Translations under genes and position numbers: made by a program
The notes under the pieces: generated by a model
The model's input: only the letters and a program-made list of their open reading frames with translations
Databases searched by the model: none
Told to the model about the DNA's origin: nothing
Origin: Paraconexibacter algicola
Lineage (GTDB): Bacteria; Actinomycetota; Thermoleophilia; Solirubrobacterales; Solirubrobacteraceae
Length of the DNA: 64,000 nucleotides
Assembly (NCBI RefSeq): GCF_003044185.1
Contig: NZ_PYYB01000001.1
Span: 1,674,001-1,738,000, forward strand
Direction: 5' to 3'
Shown here: piece after piece, positions 55,278-64,000 of the stretch
Layout: each line of letters opens with the position of its first letter
Position numbering within the stretch: position 1 is the first letter of the stretch

Positions 55278-56743
55278 CGGTCCAGCTCCAGCAGGCCGTT
55301 GCGCGGCCAGTCCTCGAGCGTCTCGACGAACATGCCGCGCACCTCCTCGACGTGGTCGTCGATCGTCTCGACCGCCCAGGTGGACGTGTCGACCGGGGGC
55401 AGGACCACGATCTCCACGGTGCCGGGGCGCAGCATCTGCGCGCCGCGCCACATCACCTCGCCGGCGTTGCGGATGACGATCGGCACCATCGGCACCTCGG
55501 CCTGCATGGCGATGTGGAACGGGCCCTTCTTGAAGCGGCCCAGCCGCGGGGTCGCCGAGCGCGTCCCCTCGGGCGCGATGACGAGCGAGACGCCCTCCTC
55601 GCGGACCTTGTCGACCGCCGGCTGCATCGCGGCCTTCGCCTGCTCGGTGTTGCCACGCTCGACGAACGCGACGCCGGCGAGCTGGAACAGCTGCCCGAAG
55701 CCGGGGACGTTCTTCGCCTCCTTCTTCGCGACGCCGGTGAAGCCGCCGCGCAGGAGCTTCATCACGAGGATCGGGTCGAGCTTGCTCTGGTGGTTGAAGA
55801 CGAACACGCACGGCCGCGCGCTCCACAGGTGCTCGTGGCCGCGCACGACGTCGACGTCGATCCCGGCGATCGACAGGCCCAGGTCGGACCCGACCCCGCC
55901 GGTGATGTCGAGCAGCGTGTCGCGCTTGCGGTTCAAGGCCGCGAGGCCGAGGCCGGCGCCGAACGCGGTCGCGAACGCGCCGTAGAACCCGGCGGTGCGG
56001 ACGAGCTCGCCGACGCTCGGCAGCGTGCCGCCCCGCGGGACGCAGTCGAGGATCGGCCAGCCCTCGAGCTCCGCGTGCGCGCGCAGCACCTTGTGGGGGG
56101 AGACGGCGACCGGGTTCCCGCAGGTCTGCAGGAACTCGATGTCCTCGCCGCCGTTGGAGTACGCGAACGACGCGTCGAGGTCGAGGTCCTCCTGCGCGGC
56201 GAGCTCGCGGACCGCGCGCGCCTTGCCGTCCGCCCACAGCGGCGGCCCGGAGGTGCGGCCGGTGATGATCCCGTCGACGACCTCGACCGGCGTGCAGAGC
56301 ACGTGGTCGACGTCGAGCTCGCGGGCCATCGGGTCGACCTGGAAGCGCGTGGCGCTCGACGCGAGCGCGAGCGTGTGGCCCTTGGCCTTGTGGGCGCGGA
56401 CGATCTCCCAGACCTCCGTGTGCAGCCGGCCGGCGATCTCGTGCTTGAACAGGCGGTCGCCGAGCGCCTCGATCTCCGGTAGCGGCCGGCCCTTCCAGGC
56501 GCCGAGCGACAGCTCCAGGAACGCGGCGAACTCCTCCGCGGACTCGATCCCCTGCGCGCTCATCAGCGCGGTCCGCGCGAGCTCGATCGGGCCGAGGTCG
56601 CCGGTGAGGATGCGGTGCTTGTAGAACGTCTGGGCGCTGTAGCCGGTGATGACGGTGCCGTCGTAGTCGAAGAACGCACCGACCTGCGGCCCGTCCGGCG
56701 CCGCGGCGATCGCGGCCAGGCGGCGCTCAAGCGGCGTCGTCAT
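55274..56743 (-). CDS. plsC: HAD-family phosphatase fused to 1-acylglycerol-3-phosphate acyltransferase
   Basis: A 489-residue two-domain protein. Residues 1-240 are an HAD-IB phosphatase: nucleophile D26 and D28 (FFDYDGT), [10 protein letters not shown] near 130 and [12 protein letters not shown] near 195. Residues 280-489 are a PlsC acyltransferase: NHQSKLD with H318 and D323, [11 protein letters not shown] near 340 and [12 protein letters not shown] near 390. The fusion is known from mycobacteria (the PlsC encoded next to PlsB2). The acyltransferase makes phosphatidate; the phosphatase might act on it or on another phosphate ester, which is unproven. It overlaps the first PlsB gene by 17 bases. 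Confidence 0.88.
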   Translation of the reverse strand: MTTPLERRLAAIAAAPDGPQVGAFFDYDGTVITGYSAQTFYKHRILTGDLGPIELARTALMSAQGIESAEEFAAFLELSLGAWKGRPLPEIEALGDRLFKHEIAGRLHTEVWEIVRAHKAKGHTLALASSATRFQVDPMARELDVDHVLCTPVEVVDGIITGRTSGPPLWADGKARAVRELAAQEDLDLDASFAYSNGGEDIEFLQTCGNPVAVSPHKVLRAHAELEGWPILDCVPRGGTLPSVGELVRTAGFYGAFATAFGAGLGLAALNRKRDTLLDITGGVGSDLGLSIAGIDVDVVRGHEHLWSARPCVFVFNHQSKLDPILVMKLLRGGFTGVAKKEAKNVPGFGQLFQLAGVAFVERGNTEQAKAAMQPAVDKVREEGVSLVIAPEGTRSATPRLGRFKKGPFHIAMQAEVPMVPIVIRNAGEVMWRGAQMLRPGTVEIVVLPPVDTSTWAVETIDDHVEEVRGMFVETLEDWPRNGLLELDR

Positions 56744-59006
56744 CGAGCACCCCCTCCAGCAGGGCGGAGTCGAGCTGACCGATCCGGGCGAGCCGGTCGA
56801 CGACGTCGCGGACCTCGTCGCGCCACGCCTCGCGGGCGACGCGGACCTCGTCGCGGCCCGGGTCGACGAGGTCGCGGTTGGCGGCGAGCTGCAACGCGGA
56901 GGCGAACAGCTCCTGGGAGACGGACTCGGCACCGTGCAGGCGACCCTGCAGCAGCATCTGGCGTCCGACGCCCAGGCAGGTGTCCAGGAACGCGGCGCGG
57001 TCGAAGCCCTCGCGCGGGTCGCGCGCGGCGAGCTGATCGGCGACGACGAGCTGCGCGTCGACGAACGAGCGCAGCGCCCGGTCGGCGACGAGCGTGCGGC
57101 GACCGGCGAGCAGCCGGGCGGCCGGGACCCGCTCCCAGTCCGGGTCCATGTGGGCCATCTCGGCGCGCAGCTCCTGCAGAAACCGCTCCTTCGGCCCGAA
57201 GAAGAACTCGAACTTCAGGAGGTCGCGGAGCGCGAGCGCGTCCTGCGTGGCGGCCGCGATCGGGTCCTGCGGCGGCGGGTCGGCGCTGGCGGCGCGCAGC
57301 AGCGCGAGCTCCGCGATCGCCCGGACGACGAAGTGGTGCAGCGCCCCGTTGCGGTAGAAGGCCGCGACGTGGTGGTGGCCGGGGGCGATCTGCCACACGG
57401 GCTCGGTGCCGCCGTCGAAGCACTGGGCGACCCCGGCCTCGCAGAGCGCGTCGAGCACGCGGCGGACCGCGGCGGGCCGGCGCAGCTCCCCGACCTGGCC
57501 GGGGATCTCGCGGGCCTCGACGTGCTCGAGCAGCGGCGTGATGACGCGCCGGACCTGCTCGAGCGTCAGCGCCCGGTCGCGGACGCCGAGCAGCGCGAGC
57601 GTCACGAACGACGTCGACGCCAGCGGCGTGGTGCGGTTGATCCCGTCGCAGATGCGGAACGCGACCTTCTCGAGGCGGGCGCGGCCCTCGCCGGCCTCCG
57701 CGAGCGCGTCGCGCAGCGAGAACGGCTCGCCGAAGCGCACCTGCGCCCGCCCGACGTTCGTGCGCTGGGCGCGGATGTAGTTCGCCAGCCAGCCCAGGCC
57801 CTCGCCCTTCTTCGTCGCGCCGCCCTGCTCGGCGGCCATCGCCCCGACCTCCTGGAGCTGGTCGTAGACCATCGAGGTCGGCACGAGGATGACGTCCTCG
57901 ACGCGCTCGTCCTGCAGCGTCTGCGCGAGATAGTGCAGGAGCCCGTACTTCGGGGGGCGGAGCTTGCCGGTGCGCGTGCGGCCGCCCTCGAGGTACCACT
58001 CGACGTTGAAGCGCTTGGCGGCGAGGTGCGCGAGGTACTCGCGGACGGCGAGCTTGTAGACGGGGTCGTCGCCGAACGTGCGCCGGATGAAGATCAGGCC
58101 GGCGCGCTTGCCCAGCGGCCCGATCGGCCAGAACGACAGGTTCGCGCCGCCGAGGACGTGGTTGCGCGGGAAGTCGTGGTCGTGCAGGACCTGGGCGAGG
58201 ACCAGCGGGTCCGCGTAGGAGCGGTGGCTGGGGAGGAACACGAGCGCGTGGCGGCGGTTGAGCTCGCGCAGCCGCTCGAGGCTCTGCACGTCGACGTCGA
58301 CGTCCCACGCGTTGGCGTGCAGCGGCCGCATCACGAGCCGCCACGCGTCGATCGCCAGGCGGCTCTGGACGGCGGCGACCTCCTGGAGGCAGTCGGTCGC
58401 CTCGGCGAGCACCTCCTCGTAGGGACGGTCGAGCCTCGTGGCGAGCTCGGCGACCTTCTCGCGGAAGACCTTCGACGCGGTGATCTGCTCGGCGACGAGC
58501 CGCGGGACCTTGTAGCGGTCCCCGATGATCGCGCGCTCGGCCCGCTCGCAGGCGAGGTGTCCCTGCCGGGCGACGAACGCCCCGAGCGCCTCGCCGCCGC
58601 CCCCGGGCCGGCCGGCCTCCGCGCGGAAGCGGCGGCGAAGGTCCATCGCGTGCGCGGGCTCCCCGGCGGTCACGGTGACGCGGTCGGGCTCGCGCCGCGC
58701 GATCCGCGCCTGCAGCCGCGACCAGGGACGGTGCGGGTTGGTCAGGGCGAGCAGGTCGGCGGGCCGGACGCTGCGGTCGCCGTCGCGCTCGCGCGGCAGC
58801 CAGGTGACCCGCACGGGCAGGACCAGCGGGTCGTCCCCGCGCTCCAGCCGGCGGCCGAGCCCGGGGTCGTCGTGGTCGAGCTGCTCGGCCCCGGGATGGT
58901 GCTCGCCCGCCCAGGCGGCGATGAGCTCCCGCTCCGTCGGGGTCCGCGCGTCCACCAGCAGGACGACGGGATCGGTGATCGATCGACGCTCGGTGACGGT
59001 GGCCAT
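56727..59006 (-). CDS. plsB: Glycerol-3-phosphate acyltransferase 2 (PlsB type)
   Basis: A 759-residue paralogue of the enzyme at 50582-52876. FLPSHRSYADP carries catalytic H261 (HX4D), followed by GLIFIRRTFG, YLEGGRTRTGKL near 352 (Leu where the paralogue has Pro) and VPTSMVYDQ near 391. GGAGG 8 bases before ATG 59006 supports the start. It is the first gene of the lipid operon, and its 3' end overlaps the HAD-PlsC gene. Why two PlsB copies are needed (different acyl-CoA preference, sn-position or regulation) cannot be read from sequence. Confidence 0.88.
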   Translation of the reverse strand: MATVTERRSITDPVVLLVDARTPTERELIAAWAGEHHPGAEQLDHDDPGLGRRLERGDDPLVLPVRVTWLPRERDGDRSVRPADLLALTNPHRPWSRLQARIARREPDRVTVTAGEPAHAMDLRRRFRAEAGRPGGGGEALGAFVARQGHLACERAERAIIGDRYKVPRLVAEQITASKVFREKVAELATRLDRPYEEVLAEATDCLQEVAAVQSRLAIDAWRLVMRPLHANAWDVDVDVQSLERLRELNRRHALVFLPSHRSYADPLVLAQVLHDHDFPRNHVLGGANLSFWPIGPLGKRAGLIFIRRTFGDDPVYKLAVREYLAHLAAKRFNVEWYLEGGRTRTGKLRPPKYGLLHYLAQTLQDERVEDVILVPTSMVYDQLQEVGAMAAEQGGATKKGEGLGWLANYIRAQRTNVGRAQVRFGEPFSLRDALAEAGEGRARLEKVAFRICDGINRTTPLASTSFVTLALLGVRDRALTLEQVRRVITPLLEHVEAREIPGQVGELRRPAAVRRVLDALCEAGVAQCFDGGTEPVWQIAPGHHHVAAFYRNGALHHFVVRAIAELALLRAASADPPPQDPIAAATQDALALRDLLKFEFFFGPKERFLQELRAEMAHMDPDWERVPAARLLAGRRTLVADRALRSFVDAQLVVADQLAARDPREGFDRAAFLDTCLGVGRQMLLQGRLHGAESVSQELFASALQLAANRDLVDPGRDEVRVAREAWRDEVRDVVDRLARIGQLDSALLEGVLDDDAA

Positions 59007-59076
59007 GCACGGAGCCTCCCCGACGCGCCGGGGTGCAGGCATCGTCCGCGGGCGACGAACCCACCGGGTGACGGGC

Positions 59077-59091
59077 TGTGCGCGGCGCACA
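59077..59091. promoter_or_regulatory. 15-bp palindrome upstream of the lipid operon
   Basis: TGTGCGC-G-GCGCACA lies 71 bases upstream of ATG 59006, between the lipid operon and the PucR gene end. A one-base centre makes it an operator more likely than a hairpin. Its half-sites resemble the dyad at 8900-8916. Confidence 0.45.
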
Positions 59092-59103
59092 ACCCGCGCA
59101 GGC

Positions 59104-60312
59104 TCAGTCGCCGCGGCGGCGCTCGAACAGCAGGCTCGCGACGTGCAGGGCGATGACGTCGTCGAGGCTGCGCAGGTCCAGGCCGGTGCGCTCGCTGATG
59201 CGCCCGAGCCGGTAGCGGGCCGTGTTGACGTGCACGTGCAGGCGGCGCGCGGCGACCTTGACGTTCAGGTCGCTCGCGACGTAGCTGGCGAACGTGTGCA
59301 GCAGCTGGCCGCCGTCGGCGGCGTCCTCCTCGAGGAAGCGGCGCAGCGGCTCGGGGACGAGCGTCCACGTCGTGTCCCCGGCGCGCAGCGCCATCCAGTC
59401 CAGCGGGGCGAGCGTGGGGAGGGCGAGGACGCCGCCACCAGTCGGCACGCGGGCCCGGGCGCGGCGGGCGTCGGCGATCGCGTCGCGGGCCCCGTCGGGC
59501 AGCGCGTGCCGGGCGCTGACCCCGAGCGCGAGCCGCACGGGCCCGTCGGCGAGTCGCCGCCAGGTGCGCTCGAGCGCGGCGACGACGTCGTCGAGCTCCT
59601 CGGCGACGACGGGACGGACGATCACGATCTCGTCGTCGACGAGGCCGGCGAGCGGCAGCATCACGGGCTTGCCCGCGCGCGCGAGCGCGCCGACCGCGCT
59701 GGTCAGGGTGCGCCCGGCGGTCGCGGTCGTCACCGCGCGGGCGCTGACCGCGACGACCGACGCGCCGGGCACGAGGCCGAGGTCGCGCGCGAGGTCGCCG
59801 AGCCCGTGCAGCTCGGGATCGCCGCCCTCCAGCAGCGTGTCGAGCAGCGCCCGGCGCCGTTCGGTGCCGCCGCTGCGCGTGACCTCGCGGGCCTCGACCC
59901 AGGCCTGCGCGGCGAGCGCGCCCGCGACGTCCATGAGCTCCAGCAGCCGCGCCCCGACGAGGACGACGGCGGCCGGGTCCCCGGTCTCCCCGGCGATCGC
60001 GGCGACGCGCTCGTAGATCGTGCGCTGCGCGATCCGCAGGCCGCGCGTCGTCTGCTCGATCCAGTCGCCGCGTGCGGCGCGCGCCTCGATCGCCGGGCGC
60101 AGCACGGCGACGTCCTCGACGTCCAGCGGCCGGTCGTGGTCCAGGGCGTCGGCGAGCGTGTCGACGAGCGCCCCGACCTCCTCGCCCAGCCGCGCGACGG
60201 CGTCGTCGTCGAGCTCGGCGAACGCGGGGACCTCGACGCGCCGCTCGAGCAGCACCGCGACGAGGTCGTCGCGCTCGGCGCGGAGCGCGCGGGCGATGCG
60301 ACTGGTGGGCAC
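59104..60312 (-). CDS. PucR-family transcriptional regulator
   Basis: A 402-residue regulator of the PucR/CdaR type. The N-terminal and middle regions (RAERDDLVAVLLERRVEVPA, EQTTRGLRIAQRTIYERVAA) are a GGDEF-like sensor of the CdaR class. The C-terminal PucR helix-turn-helix is VHVNTARYRLGRISERTGLD near residue 375. GTG 60312 is used here, but a TACGCT box (60352-60357) lies 6 bases before an in-frame ATC, so a start about 11 codons earlier on ATC is possible. It may regulate the divergent flavin monooxygenase or the lipid operon. Ligand unknown. Confidence 0.8.
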   Translation of the reverse strand: MPTSRIARALRAERDDLVAVLLERRVEVPAFAELDDDAVARLGEEVGALVDTLADALDHDRPLDVEDVAVLRPAIEARAARGDWIEQTTRGLRIAQRTIYERVAAIAGETGDPAAVVLVGARLLELMDVAGALAAQAWVEAREVTRSGGTERRRALLDTLLEGGDPELHGLGDLARDLGLVPGASVVAVSARAVTTATAGRTLTSAVGALARAGKPVMLPLAGLVDDEIVIVRPVVAEELDDVVAALERTWRRLADGPVRLALGVSARHALPDGARDAIADARRARARVPTGGGVLALPTLAPLDWMALRAGDTTWTLVPEPLRRFLEEDAADGGQLLHTFASYVASDLNVKVAARRLHVHVNTARYRLGRISERTGLDLRSLDDVIALHVASLLFERRRGD

Positions 60313-60393
60313 GTCGGGCCGGTCGGTGCGGGTGCTCGGGGCGATCGGGCGAGCGTACCGTCGCGACGCGGCTCGCAGGGAGGGTCCCGCGGA

Positions 60394-60409
60394 TAGGCTC
60401 TGCGCCGTG
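60394..60409 (+). promoter_or_regulatory. Leaderless-type promoter, flavin monooxygenase
   Basis: TAGGCT (60394-60399) is 7 bases before GTG 60407. The divergent PucR box TACGCT lies 37 bases away, so a single site could control both. Confidence 0.5.
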
Positions 60410-61720
60410 GAGCGGATCGGGGTGATCGGAGCGGGTCCCGCCGGGCTCGCGGCGGTGCGGGAGCTGACCGCGGCGGGGCTCGACGCGGTCGCGTTCGAGC
60501 GCGGCGCGCGGGTCGGCGGGGTGTGGACGCTGGAGGACCGGCCGACGGCCGCGTACCGCTCGCTGCACCTGATCACGTCGCGCGAGCGCACGGAGTTCGC
60601 CGCCTTCCCGCTGCCGCCCGGGACCGCCGACTACCCGTCCCGGGACGTGGTGGGCCGCTACCTGGAGTCCTACGTCGAGCACTTCGGGCTCGCCGACCGG
60701 CTGCGGCCGGGCAGCGGCGTCGCCCGGGCCGAGCGCGACCCGGCGGGCGGCTGGACGCTCACGCTCGACGACGGCGGCACCGAGGAGGTCGACCGCCTGG
60801 TCGTCGCCAACGGGCACAACGCGGTGCCGAAGTGGCCGGAGCCCGCCTACCCGGGGGCGGACGCGTTCGCGGGCGAGCAGCTGCACGCCGTCGACTACGA
60901 CGACGCGCGCGCGTTCGAGGGCCGGCGCGTCCTCGTCGTCGGCATGGGCAACAGCGCGATGGACATCGCCTCGGACCTGTCGCTCGTCGCCGACCACGTC
61001 GTCCTGTCGGTGCGGCACGGCAGCTGGGTCGTCCCCAAGCGCCTGCTCGGCAAGCCGGCCGACCAGGTGACGAGCCCGTGGGCGGCGGTGCACGTGCCGC
61101 TCGCGCTGCGCCAGGCGGTCTCGCAGACGCTGCTGCGGCTCGTCAGCGGCCCGCCGGAGCGCTACGGGCTGCCGAAGCCGCAGCGTGGCCTGTTCGAGGA
61201 CCACCCGACGATCTCCGACACGATCCTCAGCCGGATCAGCCACGGGCGGATCACGCCGCGGGGCGCGATCTCGCGGCTGGAGGCCGACGGGGTCGTGTTC
61301 GCGGACGGGGTGCGCGAGCAGCTCGACGCGATCGTCTGGTGCACGGGCTACCGGGTCGACATGCCGTTCCTGGACCCGGCGCTGCTGGGTCCCGAGCCGA
61401 CCGAGCTGCCGCTGTACAAGCGGGTCTTCCACCTCGACGTGCCCGACCTGCACTTCGTCGGCTACATGCAGTCGACGGGGTCCGCGTTCCCGATCGTCGA
61501 GCGGCAGTCCGCGCTGCTGGCCGCCGCGCTGACCGGCCGGTGGGCGCCCCCGTCCCGCGCGGAGATGGCCGCGGACTGCGCGCGTCGCCGCGCCGACGCG
61601 GTCCGGCGCTGGGGCGACCGCGGACGGCCCGCGATGCGCGTGGACTTCGACCGCTACATGCACGAGCTGGCCGCGGAGCTCGAGGCGGGCGCCGCCCGGG
61701 TCGCGACGGTGGCGGCATGA
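60407..61720 (+). CDS. Flavin-containing monooxygenase (class B)
   Basis: A 437-residue FAD/NADPH monooxygenase. FAD motif GAGPAG (residues 7-12), the FMO signature FAGEQLHAVDY near residue 158 (FxGxxxHxxxY), NADPH motif GMGNSAMDIA near 180 and WCTGYRVDMPF near 315. Such enzymes oxidise heteroatoms or ketones (Baeyer-Villiger); this one looks closer to FMO/N- or S-oxygenases than to typical BVMOs. GTG 60407 follows a -10 box by 7 bases. It overlaps the SDR gene by four bases, suggesting an alcohol-ketone pair. Substrate unknown. Confidence 0.88.
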   Translation: MERIGVIGAGPAGLAAVRELTAAGLDAVAFERGARVGGVWTLEDRPTAAYRSLHLITSRERTEFAAFPLPPGTADYPSRDVVGRYLESYVEHFGLADRLRPGSGVARAERDPAGGWTLTLDDGGTEEVDRLVVANGHNAVPKWPEPAYPGADAFAGEQLHAVDYDDARAFEGRRVLVVGMGNSAMDIASDLSLVADHVVLSVRHGSWVVPKRLLGKPADQVTSPWAAVHVPLALRQAVSQTLLRLVSGPPERYGLPKPQRGLFEDHPTISDTILSRISHGRITPRGAISRLEADGVVFADGVREQLDAIVWCTGYRVDMPFLDPALLGPEPTELPLYKRVFHLDVPDLHFVGYMQSTGSAFPIVERQSALLAAALTGRWAPPSRAEMAADCARRRADAVRRWGDRGRPAMRVDFDRYMHELAAELEAGAARVATVAA

Positions 61721-62514
61721 GGCGCGCGATCATCACCGGTGCCGGCGGCGCGTTCGGCACGGCGCTGACCGCGCAGCTGCGCGAGCGCGGCTGGCGGACG
61801 GTCGGCCTGGACCTGCGCGGCGACGGCGACGACGTCCTGGCCTGCGACGTGACCGACGAGGCGGCGGTGCCGGCCGCGGTCGCGGCGGCGGTGGAGCGCC
61901 TGGGCGGCGGGGTCGACGTGCTCGTCAACAACGCGGGGATCGGCGGCCCGGCCAGCGCGGGCGCGCCGCCCGGCGAGGTCGTGCGGCGGATGCTCGACGT
62001 GAACCTCCTCGGCGCGTGGACGGTGACCGCCGCGACGATCGACCACCTCGTCGCCTCCCGCGGCCGGGTCGTGCTGCTGGGCTCGCGGATGTCGTTCCTC
62101 GGCCTGCCGCTCGGCGCCGCCTACGGGGTCTCCAAGCGGGCGCTCGGCGCGTACGCGGACGCGCTGCGGGCCGAGTACGGCACGCACGTCGGGGTGACGT
62201 GCGTGCACCCGGCGTTCGTGAAGACGCCGATCCACGACCGCACGCGCGAGGCGGGCCTGCAGCTGGAGGGCTTCTCCACCGAGGAGCCGATCGAGCAGGT
62301 CATCGCCACCCTCGTCCGCGCGTGCGAGGCGCCGCGGGCGCGCCGCGACCTGGCGGTGACGCGCGGCGGCGCCCTGCAGATCGCCGCCGCCCGGCACCTG
62401 CCCGCCGTGGTCGACCGCGTCGTCGCGCGGACCCTGCGCGGCCGCATCGCCGACGGCGCCCTGGACGCCGCCGAGATCGCCCGCGGCCTGCGCGAGCGCC
62501 ACGGGCGCCCCTGA
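61717..62514 (+). CDS. Short-chain dehydrogenase/reductase (SDR) d
   Basis: A 265-residue SDR. TGAGGAFG (residues 8-15) is the cofactor motif; DLRGD at the end of beta-2 suggests NAD. NNAGI near 70, Ser in GSRMSFLG near 122 and YGVSK near 137 complete the active site. Start overlaps the FMO stop (ATGA), so the two are co-translated and may act in sequence on an alcohol and its ketone. The C-terminal 60 residues are longer than in minimal SDRs, as in acyl-CoA or steroid SDRs. Confidence 0.85.
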   Translation: MRRAIITGAGGAFGTALTAQLRERGWRTVGLDLRGDGDDVLACDVTDEAAVPAAVAAAVERLGGGVDVLVNNAGIGGPASAGAPPGEVVRRMLDVNLLGAWTVTAATIDHLVASRGRVVLLGSRMSFLGLPLGAAYGVSKRALGAYADALRAEYGTHVGVTCVHPAFVKTPIHDRTREAGLQLEGFSTEEPIEQVIATLVRACEAPRARRDLAVTRGGALQIAAARHLPAVVDRVVARTLRGRIADGALDAAEIARGLRERHGRP

Positions 62515-62638
62515 CCCCGGGCGGCCGCGGGCGTCGCGGGTGTGCGGCCGGGGCGTGGCCTGGTCGGCGTGTGGGTGACCGCCGTGCGAATCCCGCGCGT
62601 GGTGGGGGGAAACGTACGGCGGTCGCGCCGCCGGGCGT

Positions 62639-63763
62639 TCAGAGGACGACGACCTGCCGGACGCCCTCGCCGCGCGCGAGGCGGTCGAACGCCGGGTTCA
62701 GCTCGTCGAGGCCGATGCGGTGGGTCAGCAGCTGCTCGACCGGGAGGCGGCCGGCACGGTGCAGGGCGATGAAGCGCGGGATGTCGCGCGCCGGCACGCA
62801 CGATCCGAGGTAGGAGCCCTTCAGCGTGCGCTCCTCGGCGACCAGCGACACCGCCGGGATCGTCAGCATCCGGTCGGGGTGCGGCAGGCCGACCGTCACG
62901 GTCGTGCCGCCGCGGCGCGTCGCCGCGTAGGCCTGCCCGAGCACGTCGGCGTTGCCGACGGTCTCCAGGACGACGTCGGCCCCGGTCCCGCCGGTCGCGT
63001 CGCGGACCGCGGCGACGACGTCCTCGTCGGCGAGCACCGCGGCGTCGGCGCCGAGCGTGCGCGCGAGGTCGAGCTTCTCCTGCACGCGGTCGACGACGAC
63101 GATCCGCCCCGCCCCGCACAGCACGGCCCCGAGCAGCGCGGCGAGCCCGACGCCGCCGAGCCCGAACACGGCGACCGAGTCACCCGGACGGATCTGGGCG
63201 CCGTAGACCGCCGCGCCCACGCCGGTGAGCACCGCGCAGCCGAACAGCGCCCCGAGGTCGTACGGGAGCGCCGGGTCGATCCGCACCGCGGAGCGCTCGG
63301 AGACCACCACGTGCTCGGCGAACGCGCTGACACCGAGGTGGTGGTGCATCACGTCGTCCCCCGGGGAGACCCAGCGCCGCTCGCCGCTGAGCAGCGTGCC
63401 CGCGGCGTTCGCGGCGGCGCCCGGCTCGCACAGCGCGGCGCGCCCGTCCTGGCAGGGTCCGCACGCCCCGCAGACGGGCACGAACGCGAGCGCCACGTGG
63501 TCGCCGACCGAGAACGCGGAGCGCCCGCCGACCGCGACGACCTCGCCGGCCGCCTCGTGGCCCAGCGCCATCGGCATCACCCGCGGGCGCGACCCGTCGA
63601 TCACCGACAGGTCGGAGTGGCAGAGCCCGGCGGCGTGCACGCGCACGAGCAGCTCGCCCGGACCGGGCGGCGCGAGCTCCAGCTCGGTGACGGTCAGCGG
63701 CGCGGAGGTCGCGTACGGGGCGGGCAGTCCCATCTCCCGCAGGACGGCGGCACGGGTGCGCAT
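62639..63763 (-). CDS. Zinc-dependent alcohol dehydrogenase (MDR family)
   Basis: A 374-residue medium-chain alcohol dehydrogenase. Catalytic zinc ligands lie in GLCHSD (near residue 48) and GHEAAGEV (near 70). The structural zinc cysteine set is CGACGPCQDGRAALC near 100. The NAD-binding motif is GLGGVGLAALLG near 205 with VVDRVQEKLDLARTLGAD. It resembles class III/NDMA-dependent-like alcohol dehydrogenases that oxidise aliphatic alcohols. ATG 63763 overlaps the thioesterase stop by one base. Confidence 0.9.
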   Translation of the reverse strand: MRTRAAVLREMGLPAPYATSAPLTVTELELAPPGPGELLVRVHAAGLCHSDLSVIDGSRPRVMPMALGHEAAGEVVAVGGRSAFSVGDHVALAFVPVCGACGPCQDGRAALCEPGAAANAAGTLLSGERRWVSPGDDVMHHHLGVSAFAEHVVVSERSAVRIDPALPYDLGALFGCAVLTGVGAAVYGAQIRPGDSVAVFGLGGVGLAALLGAVLCGAGRIVVVDRVQEKLDLARTLGADAAVLADEDVVAAVRDATGGTGADVVLETVGNADVLGQAYAATRRGGTTVTVGLPHPDRMLTIPAVSLVAEERTLKGSYLGSCVPARDIPRFIALHRAGRLPVEQLLTHRIGLDELNPAFDRLARGEGVRQVVVL

Positions 63764-64000
63764 CAGACCTGCACCTCCAGCTGCTCCAGCGCGCGGCGCA
63801 GCTCGTCGGGGATCGGGGTGGACCGGCGCGACGCGCGGTCGACGAACACGTGCACGAACCAGCCCTCCGCCTGCGGCTCCTCGGCGCCCTCGCGGAACAG
63901 GCCGATCTCGTAGCGCACGCTCGAGCTGCCGAGCTTGCCGACGCGCAGCGCCGCCTCGACCGTCTCCGGGAACGCGAACGGGCCCTTGTAGGAGCAGTGC
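63763..64000 (-). CDS. Acyl-CoA thioesterase, 4-hydroxybenzoyl-CoA thioesterase family (N-terminus outside window)
   Basis: The C-terminal 78 codons are seen, running from the window edge to a stop at 63763. The text HCSYKGPFAFPETVEAALRV, then VRYEIGLF and AEGWFVHVFVDRASRRSTPI, is the C-terminal half of a YbgC/4HBT hotdog thioesterase. It precedes the alcohol dehydrogenase in the same operon. The active-site Asp lies in the missing part. Confidence 0.75.
   Translation of the reverse strand, partial: HCSYKGPFAFPETVEAALRVGKLGSSSVRYEIGLFREGAEEPQAEGWFVHVFVDRASRRSTPIPDELRRALEQLEVQV

Noticed and set aside
62515-62638. Gap between SDR d and the alcohol dehydrogenase searched for a terminator or small gene
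   Set aside because: Only short imperfect G/C repeats are seen; nothing that can be supported.

Overview
The window is 64 kb of very GC-rich actinobacterial chromosome. Gene content points to a Solirubrobacterales/Thermoleophilia-like soil actinobacterium (Patulibacter, Conexibacter or Solirubrobacter type), but that placement is an inference: no rRNA or other phylogenetic marker is present. Genes are densely packed, often with 4-base ATGA/GTGA overlaps. Many first genes have a TANNNT -10 box only 5-8 bases before the start codon, with no leader and no Shine-Dalgarno sequence, which suggests widespread leaderless transcription. No tRNA, rRNA, CRISPR array, transposase or phage gene was seen.

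Layout. 0-3.5 kb: a MerR regulator cut by the left edge, a GFA-family protein, an acyl-CoA dehydrogenase and a nitronate monooxygenase. 3.6-10.7 kb: a GAF/LuxR regulator, a complete four-gene soluble diiron monooxygenase operon (large hydroxylase subunit, reductase, small hydroxylase subunit, coupling protein, the order of prm/mim propane monooxygenases) and an acyl-CoA ligase. 10.7-18.1 kb: two secreted proteins, an alpha/beta hydrolase, a second acyl-CoA ligase and an old-yellow-enzyme reductase. 18.2-23.5 kb: a leucine-degradation type operon (acyl-CoA dehydrogenase, biotin-dependent carboxylase alpha and beta) divergent from a TetR regulator. 23.5-29.8 kb: two large secreted proteins separated by decayed 3' ends of a LuxR and a TetR gene. 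29.9-39.1 kb: the most unusual part, with a second GAF/LuxR regulator, an AidB-like acyl-CoA dehydrogenase, two PHBH-fold flavin monooxygenases and two nitrilase-superfamily proteins that both lack the catalytic cysteine. 39.2-49.7 kb: a PASTA-tailed secreted protein, a small wHTH/nucleotidyltransferase-like pair, a TetR/SRPBCC pair, three SDRs, a hotdog protein, a Tat-exported beta-carbonic anhydrase and a two-component system. 49.7-59.0 kb: a six-gene acylglycerol operon (two PlsB-type acyltransferases, HAD-PlsC fusion, GpsA, wax ester synthase/DGAT, lipase). 59.1-64.0 kb: a PucR regulator, a flavin monooxygenase with an SDR, a zinc alcohol dehydrogenase and a thioesterase cut by the right edge.

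Together the genes describe an aerobe that oxidises hydrophobic or branched substrates (diiron and flavin monooxygenases, alcohol dehydrogenases, acyl-CoA ligases, acyl-CoA dehydrogenases, methylcrotonyl-CoA-type carboxylase) and can store acyl chains as neutral lipid. The best candidate for something undescribed is the 30-39 kb cluster. There a flavin monooxygenase is translationally coupled to a cysteine-less nitrilase homologue, a second copy of each lies nearby, and a near-palindromic G/C-run element occurs in two of its promoters.
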